64,000 nucleotides of DNA from Amycolatopsis keratiniphila subsp. keratiniphila (GTDB lineage: Bacteria; Actinomycetota; Actinomycetes; Mycobacteriales; Pseudonocardiaceae): contig NZ_LQMT02000052.1 of assembly GCF_001620365.2 (NCBI RefSeq), positions 9,950-73,949 on the forward strand, written 5' to 3'. This document shows, piece by piece, positions 1 through 8,016 of this stretch. The number at the start of each line of letters is the position of its first letter. The first letter of the stretch is position 1. The notes beneath the pieces were generated by a model. The model did no database searches. It saw only the letters and a list, made by a program, of their open reading frames with translations, and was not told the DNA's origin. A program made the translations under genes and the position numbers.

Positions 1-85
1 CGCCTCGTGAGTGTTTTGGGTCGTTAGAGCCAACCGTGTCCTGGTGACTCGCCGGTCCCGCTGGGTGCCGGCCTTGACCCGAGGG

Positions 86-138
86 GTTGCGAAAGCCACT
101 TTCGCAACGTTGAAGGTTGCGAAAGTGGCTTTCGCAAC
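86..138. repeat. 53-bp double palindrome, copy 1 of 5
   Basis: Two GTTGCGAAAGCCACTTTCG-type palindromes face each other across a short spacer, so the RNA could fold as two small hairpins or one long one. Four further copies lie at 25381, 25463, 42824 and 43928. This copy sits beyond the 3' end of the SDR gene. The first 85 bases of the window hold no convincing gene. Confidence 0.9.
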
Positions 139-167
139 GCCGGCCGTGCACGCGACATCGCCACCCG

Positions 168-974
168 CTAGATCACCTTGACGAACCCGGAATCCACCGC
201 GAACTCCGCACCGGTGGTGTTGACGGAAAGGGGTGAGGCCAGCAACGCGACCAGGCGGGCGACCTCACCCGGGTCGGCGATCCGGCCGGTGGCCAGGCCC
301 ATCATCTCCGGGACGACCTCGGTCATCACGGTCTCGGGATCGGTCCCGGTCTTGGCCGCGAACAGATCCGCGACCCCGCCCTCCTCGGTCCACCACGCCG
401 TGCGGACCGGCCCGGGGGAGACCACGTTCACCCGGATGCCCTGCGGCCCGAACTCCTCGGAGAGCACCTTGCTCACGTTGTTCAGCCCGGCCTTGGCCGC
501 GCCGTAATCGACGTTGATGGACGAGGGTTGCCGCGCGTTGCACGACGAGATGTTGACGATCGAGCCGCCGCCGCGCTCGATCATCGGCGGCAGCGCGGCC
601 CGGATGGCACGGACAGCGGAGAAGAGGTTGAACTCGAACATCTTGTGCCACTCCTCGTCCGTCGCGTCCAGGAACGACGAGCGCGGCAGGATCACCCCCG
701 GTGGCGGCCCGCCCGCGTTGTTCACCAGGATGTCGAGGCCGCCGTAGAGGTCCACGGCCCGCGCCACCACTTCCGCCGGCGCGTCGGGATCCATCAGATC
801 AGCCGCGACGTGGGTCAGTTCGGCTCCGGCGAGCAGGTCGAGCTCCGGGCTGCTCTTCCGGGACACCGCGACGACACGAGCGCCCTCTTCGCGCAGGGTC
901 CGGGCGATCGCGAGCCCGATCCCCTTGGAAGCGCCGGTGACCACCGCGATCCGGCCGGTCAGCTGTAGATCCAT
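168..974 (-). CDS. SDR-family NAD(P)-dependent oxidoreductase
   Basis: The 268-residue protein is a classical short-chain dehydrogenase/reductase. The cofactor motif TGASKGIG lies at residues 13-20, NNAG at 85-88, the catalytic serine near 144 and the YxxxK pair at Y157/K161. The C-terminal substrate loop is typical in length. The ATG at 974 overlaps the stop of the upstream flavoprotein gene by 16 bases, so the two are translationally coupled and this is the last gene of the six-gene tailoring operon. It probably reduces or oxidises a ketone or alcohol on the cluster product; the substrate cannot be read from the sequence. Confidence 0.93.
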   Translation of the reverse strand: MDLQLTGRIAVVTGASKGIGLAIARTLREEGARVVAVSRKSSPELDLLAGAELTHVAADLMDPDAPAEVVARAVDLYGGLDILVNNAGGPPPGVILPRSSFLDATDEEWHKMFEFNLFSAVRAIRAALPPMIERGGGSIVNISSCNARQPSSINVDYGAAKAGLNNVSKVLSEEFGPQGIRVNVVSPGPVRTAWWTEEGGVADLFAAKTGTDPETVMTEVVPEMMGLATGRIADPGEVARLVALLASPLSVNTTGAEFAVDSGFVKVI

Positions 975-2938
975 GATTCTCCTGCTTCCTTCGGACGGGA
1001 TGGGGAAAGGTTCGGTGACGCGATTTCGAGACCGGCCCTGGCCACCGCGTCGGCGTCGGTCAGGATCACCGAGTTGACGCCGGGCCGGATCCCCGCGGCC
1101 GTCACCCAATGGACGGTCTCGGTGGGCACACCGAAGGCGAACCGGCGGGCGTGCGGCCTGCCGCCGATGTCCACCAGCCGGTACGGGCGGCGGGTGACGG
1201 CGAGGCCGCCGGTCGGGTAGGAGCCGCCGCGGCTGATCGGGATCCGGTGGAGGCGGCATTCGCCCCGCGCCAGCAGGTTCCGCAGCAGCAGATCCTTGGT
1301 CCGCCGCAGGTCGGCCTCGGGCAGGCGGGCTTCGATCAAGGTGGTGGCGGCTTCGGTGACGTCGGGCGTTCTCGCCGAACTCGCGACGAACCGGCGGGCG
1401 TCCGGCGAGGCCCGCACGCACAGCCGTGGGCCGAGGACACTCAGCACACCGCTGTCGATCAACGCCGCCATCTCCTCGACTCGCCGCACGGGCGGGCCGA
1501 TCGAGAGAAACGCGTTCAGCGGTGTGTACCAGCCTTGGAGGTCGTCGCGGTAGGAGTCGCCGGAGAGACCACCGTGATCGACCACGAGCCGGATCTCGTT
1601 CCGCAGATCCCGGAGCACGTCGAGCGCGGCCTTGAGCGGGCTGGACACATTGCCGCGCTTCGCTTCCGCGATGTCTTCGTCCAGATAGGACCGTAGCCGG
1701 CGCCGGAAACGGCCGGTGCCGGTGAGGTCGTCCTCCTGGATCGGATGCGCCACCCGGCGCCAATCCCATCGCTCCTCGAGCCCGAACTCGGCGAGTACCC
1801 GTTCTTCCCGGGCCGACGGTACCGGCGCCAGCGGATCCGCGAGCACCGGCGGTGACGACCGGTCGCCGGCCGCCGCGACGAAGGCGCGGATGAACTCCTC
1901 GGCCCTCGCCGGGGATTCGCGGTGCCGCACCAGCGTGCCGTAGAACACCGCGCGGACCTCGCGGTCGATGAGCGGCCAGACGTCCACGCGGAAGTCGGCG
2001 GGTTCCGCGCGACGGCGGAACCGTTCGATCACCTCCGCGGTGAGGAACAACGGTTCGTGCCTGCCGTAGGCGCCCTTCTGGTTCTCGCCGCGCGCGTGGT
2101 ACGGGACGCCGCGCCGGGATCCCGCGATCAACCGCGGCTCCCGGCCGGACGGCCGGTAGACCAGGCCGTCGGCGGTGCGGACGAAACGTCCGCCCCTGCC
2201 CTCGGTGAGCAACGCCAGATAGTCGAAGAAGGACAGTCCCATTCCACTGAGGACGGTCGGTTCCCCCGGCCCGATCCCGTCGAGCCCGGCGCCGGCCGGA
2301 TTGCCCGGTGCGAGGTAGCGAAGACCGTGCTTCTTGGCGAACCGCGCCATCGCCGTCTCTTCACGCGTCGGGAGCGTGTCCAAATGGCCCTGGGTGAGCA
2401 CCACGGCGTCCTGGCCGTCGAGCACGGTTCCGCCGGACAGCCAGACGCGCTGCGAGCCGTCGCCGTCGTCCCGCAGATCGACGGCCTTCTCCGCGCACAG
2501 GACGATCCGCACCGAGGCGGGAGCGGTCCTGATGATCCGTCGCAGGGTCCAATGCAGGTAGGAGCCGTAGAACGCCCGGGACGGATAGGAATCCGGGCCG
2601 AGAAGTGCGGCCTCCCGGCGAACGCCGTCCGGGATCTCGTCGGACGACGGCGCGTCCGAGAGCGACTTCGCCCAGTCGTACAGGCTCGGGCCGCGCAGTA
2701 CCGGGCCCGCCGCCTCGACGGTGTCGTCGAGGAACATGGTGATCTGGGCGGCCACGGTGTTCATCAGCAGTTTCGGGTCCTGGCGCCGGTGCCACACCAG
2801 ACCGCCGTCGTGCACATGCGAGTCGAGTACGGTCACCACGAGTTCGTGACCGGCCGGTACCAGGACGGAAGCGTTGGCGCACAACCGTTCCAGTACGGAG
2901 AGTCCGCGAGGGCCGAGGCCGACGATGCAGATCCGCAT
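959..2938 (-). CDS. FAD/NAD(P)-binding protein, NAD_binding_9 type
   Basis: The 659-residue protein opens with a dinucleotide-binding fold (GLGPRG at residues 7-12) and matches the large FAD/NAD(P)-binding family seen in actinomycete metabolite clusters. Distant relatives include N-hydroxylating flavoproteins, but no specific reaction is assigned. The ATG at 2938 puts the Rossmann motif at the very N-terminus, as is usual. An upstream in-frame extension would run into the methyltransferase gene and lacks homology. The methyltransferase stop is 7 bases upstream. In this cluster an oxidation of the amino or phenol function is plausible, which is inference only. Confidence 0.8.
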   Translation of the reverse strand: MRICIVGLGPRGLSVLERLCANASVLVPAGHELVVTVLDSHVHDGGLVWHRRQDPKLLMNTVAAQITMFLDDTVEAAGPVLRGPSLYDWAKSLSDAPSSDEIPDGVRREAALLGPDSYPSRAFYGSYLHWTLRRIIRTAPASVRIVLCAEKAVDLRDDGDGSQRVWLSGGTVLDGQDAVVLTQGHLDTLPTREETAMARFAKKHGLRYLAPGNPAGAGLDGIGPGEPTVLSGMGLSFFDYLALLTEGRGGRFVRTADGLVYRPSGREPRLIAGSRRGVPYHARGENQKGAYGRHEPLFLTAEVIERFRRRAEPADFRVDVWPLIDREVRAVFYGTLVRHRESPARAEEFIRAFVAAAGDRSSPPVLADPLAPVPSAREERVLAEFGLEERWDWRRVAHPIQEDDLTGTGRFRRRLRSYLDEDIAEAKRGNVSSPLKAALDVLRDLRNEIRLVVDHGGLSGDSYRDDLQGWYTPLNAFLSIGPPVRRVEEMAALIDSGVLSVLGPRLCVRASPDARRFVASSARTPDVTEAATTLIEARLPEADLRRTKDLLLRNLLARGECRLHRIPISRGGSYPTGGLAVTRRPYRLVDIGGRPHARRFAFGVPTETVHWVTAAGIRPGVNSVILTDADAVARAGLEIASPNLSPSRPKEAGESWIYS

Positions 2939-2945
2939 ACCGGCG

Positions 2946-3974
2946 TCACCGCGACCGGTCCGGCGCCGCGACCAGCAGGCTGGTCTCCAGCGCCAGCGGA
3001 TGGACGGTCTCCAGCCGGAGTCCCGCACCGTCCAGAATGGACTCGTAGCTCGCGAGGGTCCGTTCCCGCCCGCCCGCCATCATGAGCAGGTGCAGATCCC
3101 ACAGCAGCGGAAGGACCTCGGTCCCGGAATCGGGGATGACCCGCTCCAGGATCAGCACCCGCGCGGACTCGTCCGCCATGGCACGGCGGCAGTGCGTGAG
3201 CAGCGTGATGCATTCGCTGTCGTCCCAGTCCTGCAGGATCCGGGACAGCAGGTAGAAGTCGGCGCCTTCGGGTACGGCTTCGAAGATGTCACCCGCCACC
3301 GCTTCGCAGCGGTCCGCGCAGCCGCGCGCGACGAGCTGGTTCCTCGCCACCGGCAGCATGTGCTCCTTGTCCACCAGCACCCCGCGCAGATGGGGATGGG
3401 CTTCCAGCACGGTGGACAGGAGGTTCCCGCTGCCGCCGCCGAGGTCCGCGACCGTCTTGCCGCGTGAGAAATCGAACGCCTCGGGAACGTCGGCGAAGAA
3501 GGAGCTCCCGGCGTTCATGGCGTCGAGGAAGCGTTGCCCCGCACCGGGTACCTCGGCGAGGTACTCGTGAAGCGTGCGGTCGAACGCGTGCTCGAAACCG
3601 GAACGGCCCGTTCGCACCGCGGTGACGACCGAACCCCAGGCCTGGTGGAACTCCTCACCGTAGAGGCGGCACATCTCGCGCATCGAGCCCGGGGTGCCGG
3701 TGCGCAGGAGCCGGGAGATCGGGGTCAGGCGGTAGCCGGTCCGGTCGTCGCCGTCGAAGACGCCGATCGCGACGAGCAGCCGCATCAGCCTGAGCACCCC
3801 GTCGGGATCGGCTTGCGCCCGCGCGGCCAGGGAAGCGCTCGTGACGTGCCCCTCGGCGAGATGATCGGGCAGACCCAGCGCGACCGCCGCGTAGAGCGCC
3901 TGTGACCGCCAGGTCCCGGTGACGATGTCGACCACGGCGCGCGCGGCCGGCTCGTCCGTGTCGCTCACGGTCAT
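2946..3974 (-). CDS. SAM-dependent O-methyltransferase, plant/antibiotic type (family 2)
   Basis: The 342-residue protein has an N-terminal winged-helix dimerisation domain (about residues 10-100) and a Rossmann methyltransferase domain. The SAM-binding motif DLGGGSG is at about 177-183 and the acidic motif LVDKEH follows. The layout matches tetracenomycin- and carminomycin-type O-methyltransferases. The ATG at 3974 overlaps the stop of the adenylating-enzyme gene as ATGA. It most likely methylates a phenol, perhaps the hydroxyl introduced by the HpaB-type oxygenase in the same operon. Confidence 0.92.
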   Translation of the reverse strand: MTVSDTDEPAARAVVDIVTGTWRSQALYAAVALGLPDHLAEGHVTSASLAARAQADPDGVLRLMRLLVAIGVFDGDDRTGYRLTPISRLLRTGTPGSMREMCRLYGEEFHQAWGSVVTAVRTGRSGFEHAFDRTLHEYLAEVPGAGQRFLDAMNAGSSFFADVPEAFDFSRGKTVADLGGGSGNLLSTVLEAHPHLRGVLVDKEHMLPVARNQLVARGCADRCEAVAGDIFEAVPEGADFYLLSRILQDWDDSECITLLTHCRRAMADESARVLILERVIPDSGTEVLPLLWDLHLLMMAGGRERTLASYESILDGAGLRLETVHPLALETSLLVAAPDRSR

Positions 3975-5611
3975 CCGTTCGTTCCCTTCTGCCGGGCGGT
4001 GCCCGACGCGCCGATGAGGAGTTCCCGATGTCTTTCCCGGAGCTCGCGTTTGAGGACCTTTCCGGTGACCCCCACCGGTAGTTCGCTCCGCGAGCCGGCC
4101 ACGACCACGGCGGCGAGCTCGGCGAGCCCGGCTCGCATGAGCGCGCTATTGCACGCGGCGCGGATCTCCTCGGCGCCGGGCGGATCGCCGTGCCCGAAGA
4201 GCACCACCGCGGCCGGCAGCGACCGGCCGGGGCGGGCGGGGTCGGCCACCGCGATCACCGCGGCGTCCAAGGCCTTCGTCTCGTTGAGCACGACCTCTTC
4301 CAAGGGCAGGCTGTACACCGGGCCGCCGCCGGTCTCGATGACGTCCGGCGTCCGGTCGAGGTGGTACCAGGTGCCGTTCTCGTCCTGGCGTACGACGTCG
4401 CCGGTGAGGAAGAAGTCGCCGCGGCGGGCCAGGTGGTTCAGCTTCTCGTCGTTCACGTAGCCCGGGGTGACGCTCGGTGTGCGCACCCCCAGCAGCCCGG
4501 CCCGGCCCGGCGGCAGGACCCGGCCCGCGTCGTCGAGGGCGGCGGCCTCGCGGACCACCCGCACCGGTTTGCCGATCGCCCGCGCGTACGAGGTGGAATC
4601 GGCGGTGTAGGCGTGTTTGAACAGCACCATGCCCATCTCGGACGAACCGAGACCGTCCACATAGGTCGATCCGGCGGTGACGGCGCCGTTCGCCCGCGTG
4701 TGACCGATCGCGACCAGCGGGCGGATATGGCGCTCGTGCGACGCGTCACCCATCCCCATCCAGGTGTGGACCGCACCTGCCGCTTCCGTCGTCAGCGCAT
4801 CGATCGGCAGCTCCGCGAGCGTACCGGGGAAACCGAGCACGAGCGTGGGCTCGAACGCGTTCATCGCCTCCGCGACCGCTTCGCCCGAAGTCCCGTCGGC
4901 CAGCATGGTCGGCAGGCCGAGCATCAGCGCGAGGCTCAGGTAGCTGATGCCGGAGGAATGGCTGTGCGGCAGCGCGGTGAGCATCCGATCCGTGCGCAGG
5001 GACGGGAACTTCCAGAGCCGCTCCCGTTTGCCGACGGAGAACGTCCGGTGCGCGAAGGCCGTCGGCTTCGGGACACCGGTGGTGCCCGACGAGTGGGAGA
5101 TCAGCACGAGATCGTCGTCCCGGTGCCGGTAGCGCTCCGGAACCGGGCCGTCCCCGCTCGCGCCGACGGTCGCTTCGTCGACGAACCGGATTCCGGAGAC
5201 GGCCGGTGGGTCGAGGTCCGTGACCACGAGCGCGGTGTCCGTGCGGGCGAAGTAGTGGGCCGCGGTCCCGGGTGGCATCCGTGGATTGGTCAGCGTGGTG
5301 ACCCCGCCGAGTGCGGTGATCGCGATGTGCTGTACGAAACCGGCGAGCCCGTCGGTCAGCTGGACACCGACGCGCGTTCCCGGGCCCACCCCTTCGCCGG
5401 CGTACCACCGTGCGCACCGCAGCACCCTGGCGCGCAGCCGGTCGAGGGAATGGCCAGTCGTCGTCCCGCCCTCGCGCCGGAAGAGCAGCGGCCGGTCGGG
5501 GTCGCGGGCGATTTCGCAGACGTGCCAGAAGAAATTGCCCGCGCCGAGATCGCGCCGGGTCGAGAGTTTCAGCCGGTCGGCCACGGACCGGTGTGTTCCC
5601 CGCAGGTACAC
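3971..5611 (-). CDS. AMP-dependent acyl/aryl ligase (ANL superfamily)
   Basis: The protein of about 546 residues carries the ATP-binding loop SHSSGTTGVPK, a GSSEMG adenylate motif and the C-terminal TGDVVRQD and GKVLKREL motifs of acyl-CoA synthetases. It should adenylate a carboxylic acid and transfer it to CoA or another acceptor. The GTG at 5611 has a strong GGGAGG site five bases upstream and is preferred. A TTG at 5629 would overlap the HpaB stop as TTGA and is an alternative. It is one of two adenylating enzymes in the cluster, neither with a carrier protein nearby. Confidence 0.9.
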   Translation of the reverse strand: MYLRGTHRSVADRLKLSTRRDLGAGNFFWHVCEIARDPDRPLLFRREGGTTTGHSLDRLRARVLRCARWYAGEGVGPGTRVGVQLTDGLAGFVQHIAITALGGVTTLTNPRMPPGTAAHYFARTDTALVVTDLDPPAVSGIRFVDEATVGASGDGPVPERYRHRDDDLVLISHSSGTTGVPKPTAFAHRTFSVGKRERLWKFPSLRTDRMLTALPHSHSSGISYLSLALMLGLPTMLADGTSGEAVAEAMNAFEPTLVLGFPGTLAELPIDALTTEAAGAVHTWMGMGDASHERHIRPLVAIGHTRANGAVTAGSTYVDGLGSSEMGMVLFKHAYTADSTSYARAIGKPVRVVREAAALDDAGRVLPPGRAGLLGVRTPSVTPGYVNDEKLNHLARRGDFFLTGDVVRQDENGTWYHLDRTPDVIETGGGPVYSLPLEEVVLNETKALDAAVIAVADPARPGRSLPAAVVLFGHGDPPGAEEIRAACNSALMRAGLAELAAVVVAGSRSELPVGVTGKVLKRELRERHRELLIGASGTARQKGTNG

Positions 5612-5625
5612 GACGTCCTCCCGGC

Positions 5626-7212
5626 TCAAGACCTGCGGCCAAGGCCGCGCATGACGTGTTTCAGCTCGTCGAAGGAGTCGAGGTCCGGCACCGTCCAGCC
5701 GTCGAGGTCGTATTCGCGCAGGCACTGCTCGGCGAAGCCCTTGTAGCCGTCGACCTGTCCGCTTTCGGTCTGTGCCGCGAGGATCTCGGTGCGGATCGAC
5801 TCGTGGTTCCCGGAGGAGTTGCGCTCGTACAGTTCGTGCCTGCTGCCGAATTCCGTGCCGATCGCGTCCCACAGCAGCTTCATCAGCTTCACCCGGCTGA
5901 CCGCGTCGTGCCCGTTCGAGCCGCGGACGTACTTGTCCAGGTAGGGCCGGATCGCCGGATTCTTGAAGTCGTCCGCGCTCGAGTTCACGTAGATGAGGCC
6001 GCTGGCGACGTCCTGTTCGATGATCTCCTTGATGCGCGGGTAGCCGAGCGTCATGAACCAGCGGTACGCGAGGCCGTAGTCCTTCCTCGGCAGGAGCGAG
6101 CCGTCCCGCCACTCCCGCGGGTTCCTCGCCATCGCCTCGCTGAGGGCCCAGAACAGGTTCCGCCAGGCGAGGACCTCGCCCGCCCGCGCCTGCACGCCGC
6201 GGAAGTCCTTGGTCCCGGTCATCTCGATCGCCTTGAGCAGGAGACCGGCGATGAAGTCGATCTTCACCGCCAGCCGGACGCAGCTCTGGAAGGTCAGCCG
6301 CTCCAGCGAGCCCGACTCGGCGACGAATTCGTTGACCTTGCCGGCGTCGCCGTAGATGAACACGTTCTCCCACGGGATGAGCACCTTGTCCATCACGAAG
6401 ATCGTGTCGTTCTCGTCGAACCGGCTGGACAGGGGATGGTCGTAGGGGCTGCCCATCACCGCCGCGGTGGCCGCGTAGGACGGGCGGCAGATGAGCTTGA
6501 GTCCCGGCGCCGTCATCGGCAGGGTCGCGATCAGCGCGAATTCGCGTTCCTTGATGGGCATGCCGTAATGCGAGATGAAGTTCAGGTTGGTGATCGCGGA
6601 CCCGGTCGCGACGACCTTCGCGCCGCTGACGATCAGGCCGCTGTCGGTTTCCTTCTCCACGTGGACGAAGACGTCCTTCACCGCTTCGGACGGCAGGTGC
6701 CGGTCCACCGGCGGGTGCACGATCGCGTGGTCCCAGAACAGCACCTTCTCCTGGGACTCCCGGTACCAGCGGCGCGCGTTGTCCTGGAACGGCGAGTAGA
6801 AGTCGGCGTTGGCGCCGAGGGTGCCGAGGAAACTCGCCTTGTAGTCGGGACTCCGGCCCATCCAGCCGTAGGTGAGCCTCGCCCATTCCGCGATGGCTTC
6901 GCGATCGTCGAGCAGATCCTGCGGTGTCCGCGGGGTGCGGAAGAAACTGTGCGTGTATCCGCCGCTTCCGGTGTCCGTCGCCGTGGTCAGCACGTCCCGT
7001 TTGGCGGGATCGTGCAGCGCGTCGTAGAGCCGGGCGGTCATCAAGGCGGAATTGCGGAAGGCCGGATGTTTCGTGACATCGGCGACGCGATCGCCGTAGA
7101 GGTAGATTTCGCGGTCGTCCCGCAGGCTTTCCAGGTATTCCTCACCGTTCATCGGCCGGGCGACCGGGTGGCCGCCGTTCGCCGTCGCGGCGGTTTCCTG
7201 CTGCAGTGTCAT
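5626..7212 (-). CDS. 4-hydroxyphenylacetate 3-monooxygenase-type oxygenase (HpaB/SgcC family)
   Basis: The 528-residue protein matches the FADH2-dependent oxygenase component of two-component phenol ortho-hydroxylases across its full length. Relatives include HpaB, Sam8 and the enediyne enzyme SgcC. It should hydroxylate a phenolic ring next to an existing hydroxyl, using reduced flavin supplied by a partner reductase. That partner is encoded directly upstream: its stop overlaps the ATG at 7212 as ATGA. With the 3-amino-4-hydroxybenzoate genes in the same cluster, the aminophenol ring or a derivative is the obvious candidate substrate (inference). Confidence 0.95.
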   Translation of the reverse strand: MTLQQETAATANGGHPVARPMNGEEYLESLRDDREIYLYGDRVADVTKHPAFRNSALMTARLYDALHDPAKRDVLTTATDTGSGGYTHSFFRTPRTPQDLLDDREAIAEWARLTYGWMGRSPDYKASFLGTLGANADFYSPFQDNARRWYRESQEKVLFWDHAIVHPPVDRHLPSEAVKDVFVHVEKETDSGLIVSGAKVVATGSAITNLNFISHYGMPIKEREFALIATLPMTAPGLKLICRPSYAATAAVMGSPYDHPLSSRFDENDTIFVMDKVLIPWENVFIYGDAGKVNEFVAESGSLERLTFQSCVRLAVKIDFIAGLLLKAIEMTGTKDFRGVQARAGEVLAWRNLFWALSEAMARNPREWRDGSLLPRKDYGLAYRWFMTLGYPRIKEIIEQDVASGLIYVNSSADDFKNPAIRPYLDKYVRGSNGHDAVSRVKLMKLLWDAIGTEFGSRHELYERNSSGNHESIRTEILAAQTESGQVDGYKGFAEQCLREYDLDGWTVPDLDSFDELKHVMRGLGRRS

Positions 7213-7721
7213 CGGAGAATTCCTGTCCCGTCGGTGGTGGAGGCGAGCGCGGCGGAATGGCGCAGTTCGTGGAACGCTCCGCGGTGGAAAATGAGCGGAG
7301 GACCGCCCCGGATCTCGAAGTTCCGTACCTCGCCGAGATAGATCACGTGATCGCCGCCGTCGTAGGAGGCCCACGGCGCGCAGCTCAGATACGCGGCGCA
7401 GCCGGCGAGGCGGGCGGAATGCGGTAGCACGTCCCAGCGGATGTCGGGTGCCGGATCCGTTCCGTGGCCCGCGAAATGCCGGGCGATTCCTTGCTGCCAC
7501 GACGAAAGAATGTTGATTTCGAAAGCGGCTCCCGCCAGTCGCCCGCACAACCGGCTGCGCCGGTTCAGGGAAACCATCACCAAGGGCGGTTCGAGGGAGA
7601 TCGACGCGAACGCGTTCACCGTGGCGCCGTGGACGGTACCGTCATGGCGAACGGTCACCACGGTCACGCCGGTGGCGAACTGGCCCAGACAGTCCCTGAG
7701 CCCGCGGATCGCCCGTTTCAC
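7209..7721 (-). CDS. flavin reductase, HpaC-like partner of the oxygenase
   Basis: The 170-residue protein has the flavin-reductase split-barrel sequence, including GQFATGVTVVTV near the N-terminus and a central FEINILS segment. It supplies FADH2 to the following oxygenase. The GTG at 7721 gives the length normal for this family. A longer reading frame runs to 7973, but its extra N-terminus has no family similarity and covers the promoter region. This start has only a weak ribosome site of its own and overlaps the stop of a short upstream ORF as GTGA, so coupling with that leader is likely. First structural gene of the tailoring operon. Confidence 0.88.
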   Translation of the reverse strand: MKRAIRGLRDCLGQFATGVTVVTVRHDGTVHGATVNAFASISLEPPLVMVSLNRRSRLCGRLAGAAFEINILSSWQQGIARHFAGHGTDPAPDIRWDVLPHSARLAGCAAYLSCAPWASYDGGDHVIYLGEVRNFEIRGGPPLIFHRGAFHELRHSAALASTTDGTGILR

Positions 7722-7774
7722 CGCCCACTTCCGGTTCGCCGGGGAAACGGCGTGCGGGGTTCTTGGCCGAACAC
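7718..7774 (-). CDS. possible 18-codon leader ORF coupled to the flavin reductase
   Basis: A GTG at 7774 sits six bases after a strong AAGGAG ribosome site. The frame stops after 18 codons with a TGA that overlaps the flavin-reductase GTG as GTGA. The peptide (VFGQEPRTPFPRRTGSGR) resembles nothing known to me. It may act as a leader that brings ribosomes to the poorly initiated flavin-reductase start. Alternatively, a single-base difference could fuse it to the reductase frame. Confidence 0.35.
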   Translation of the reverse strand: MFGQEPRTPFPRRTGSGR

Positions 7775-7865
7775 CGGTGTCTCCTTCCTTGGCCGAACTG
7801 GTACGTGACCCATGCTCACGACGTCCGATGAAAAACCGAGCAAGGTCCGCTATAGCGCGGTCCGC

Positions 7866-7904
7866 GATTACTGGTATCCGGTTGACTAGCCCTGCGATTA
7901 CTAG
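7866..7904. promoter_or_regulatory. three 9-bp direct repeats at 15-bp spacing in the divergent promoter
   Basis: GATTACTGG (7866), GTTGACTAG (7881) and GATTACTAG (7896) start exactly 15 bases apart, in the 295-base gap between the tailoring operon (starts 7721) and the exporter gene (starts 8017). The same arrangement recurs at 14649-14687 upstream of the XRE regulator. This is a candidate binding site for a cluster regulator. SARP sites usually repeat every 11 bases, so the XRE protein is the other candidate. Confidence 0.6.
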
Positions 7905-8016
7905 GAAAAACAGAGCACTATCTGCCGCGCGCGGCGCCTGCGAGGCTGGCCGAATCCCCGGACCGGACGACATCGGTCCGGCTTGTCGCGTCGATCACGA
8001 CCCAAGGAGTGTTCTG

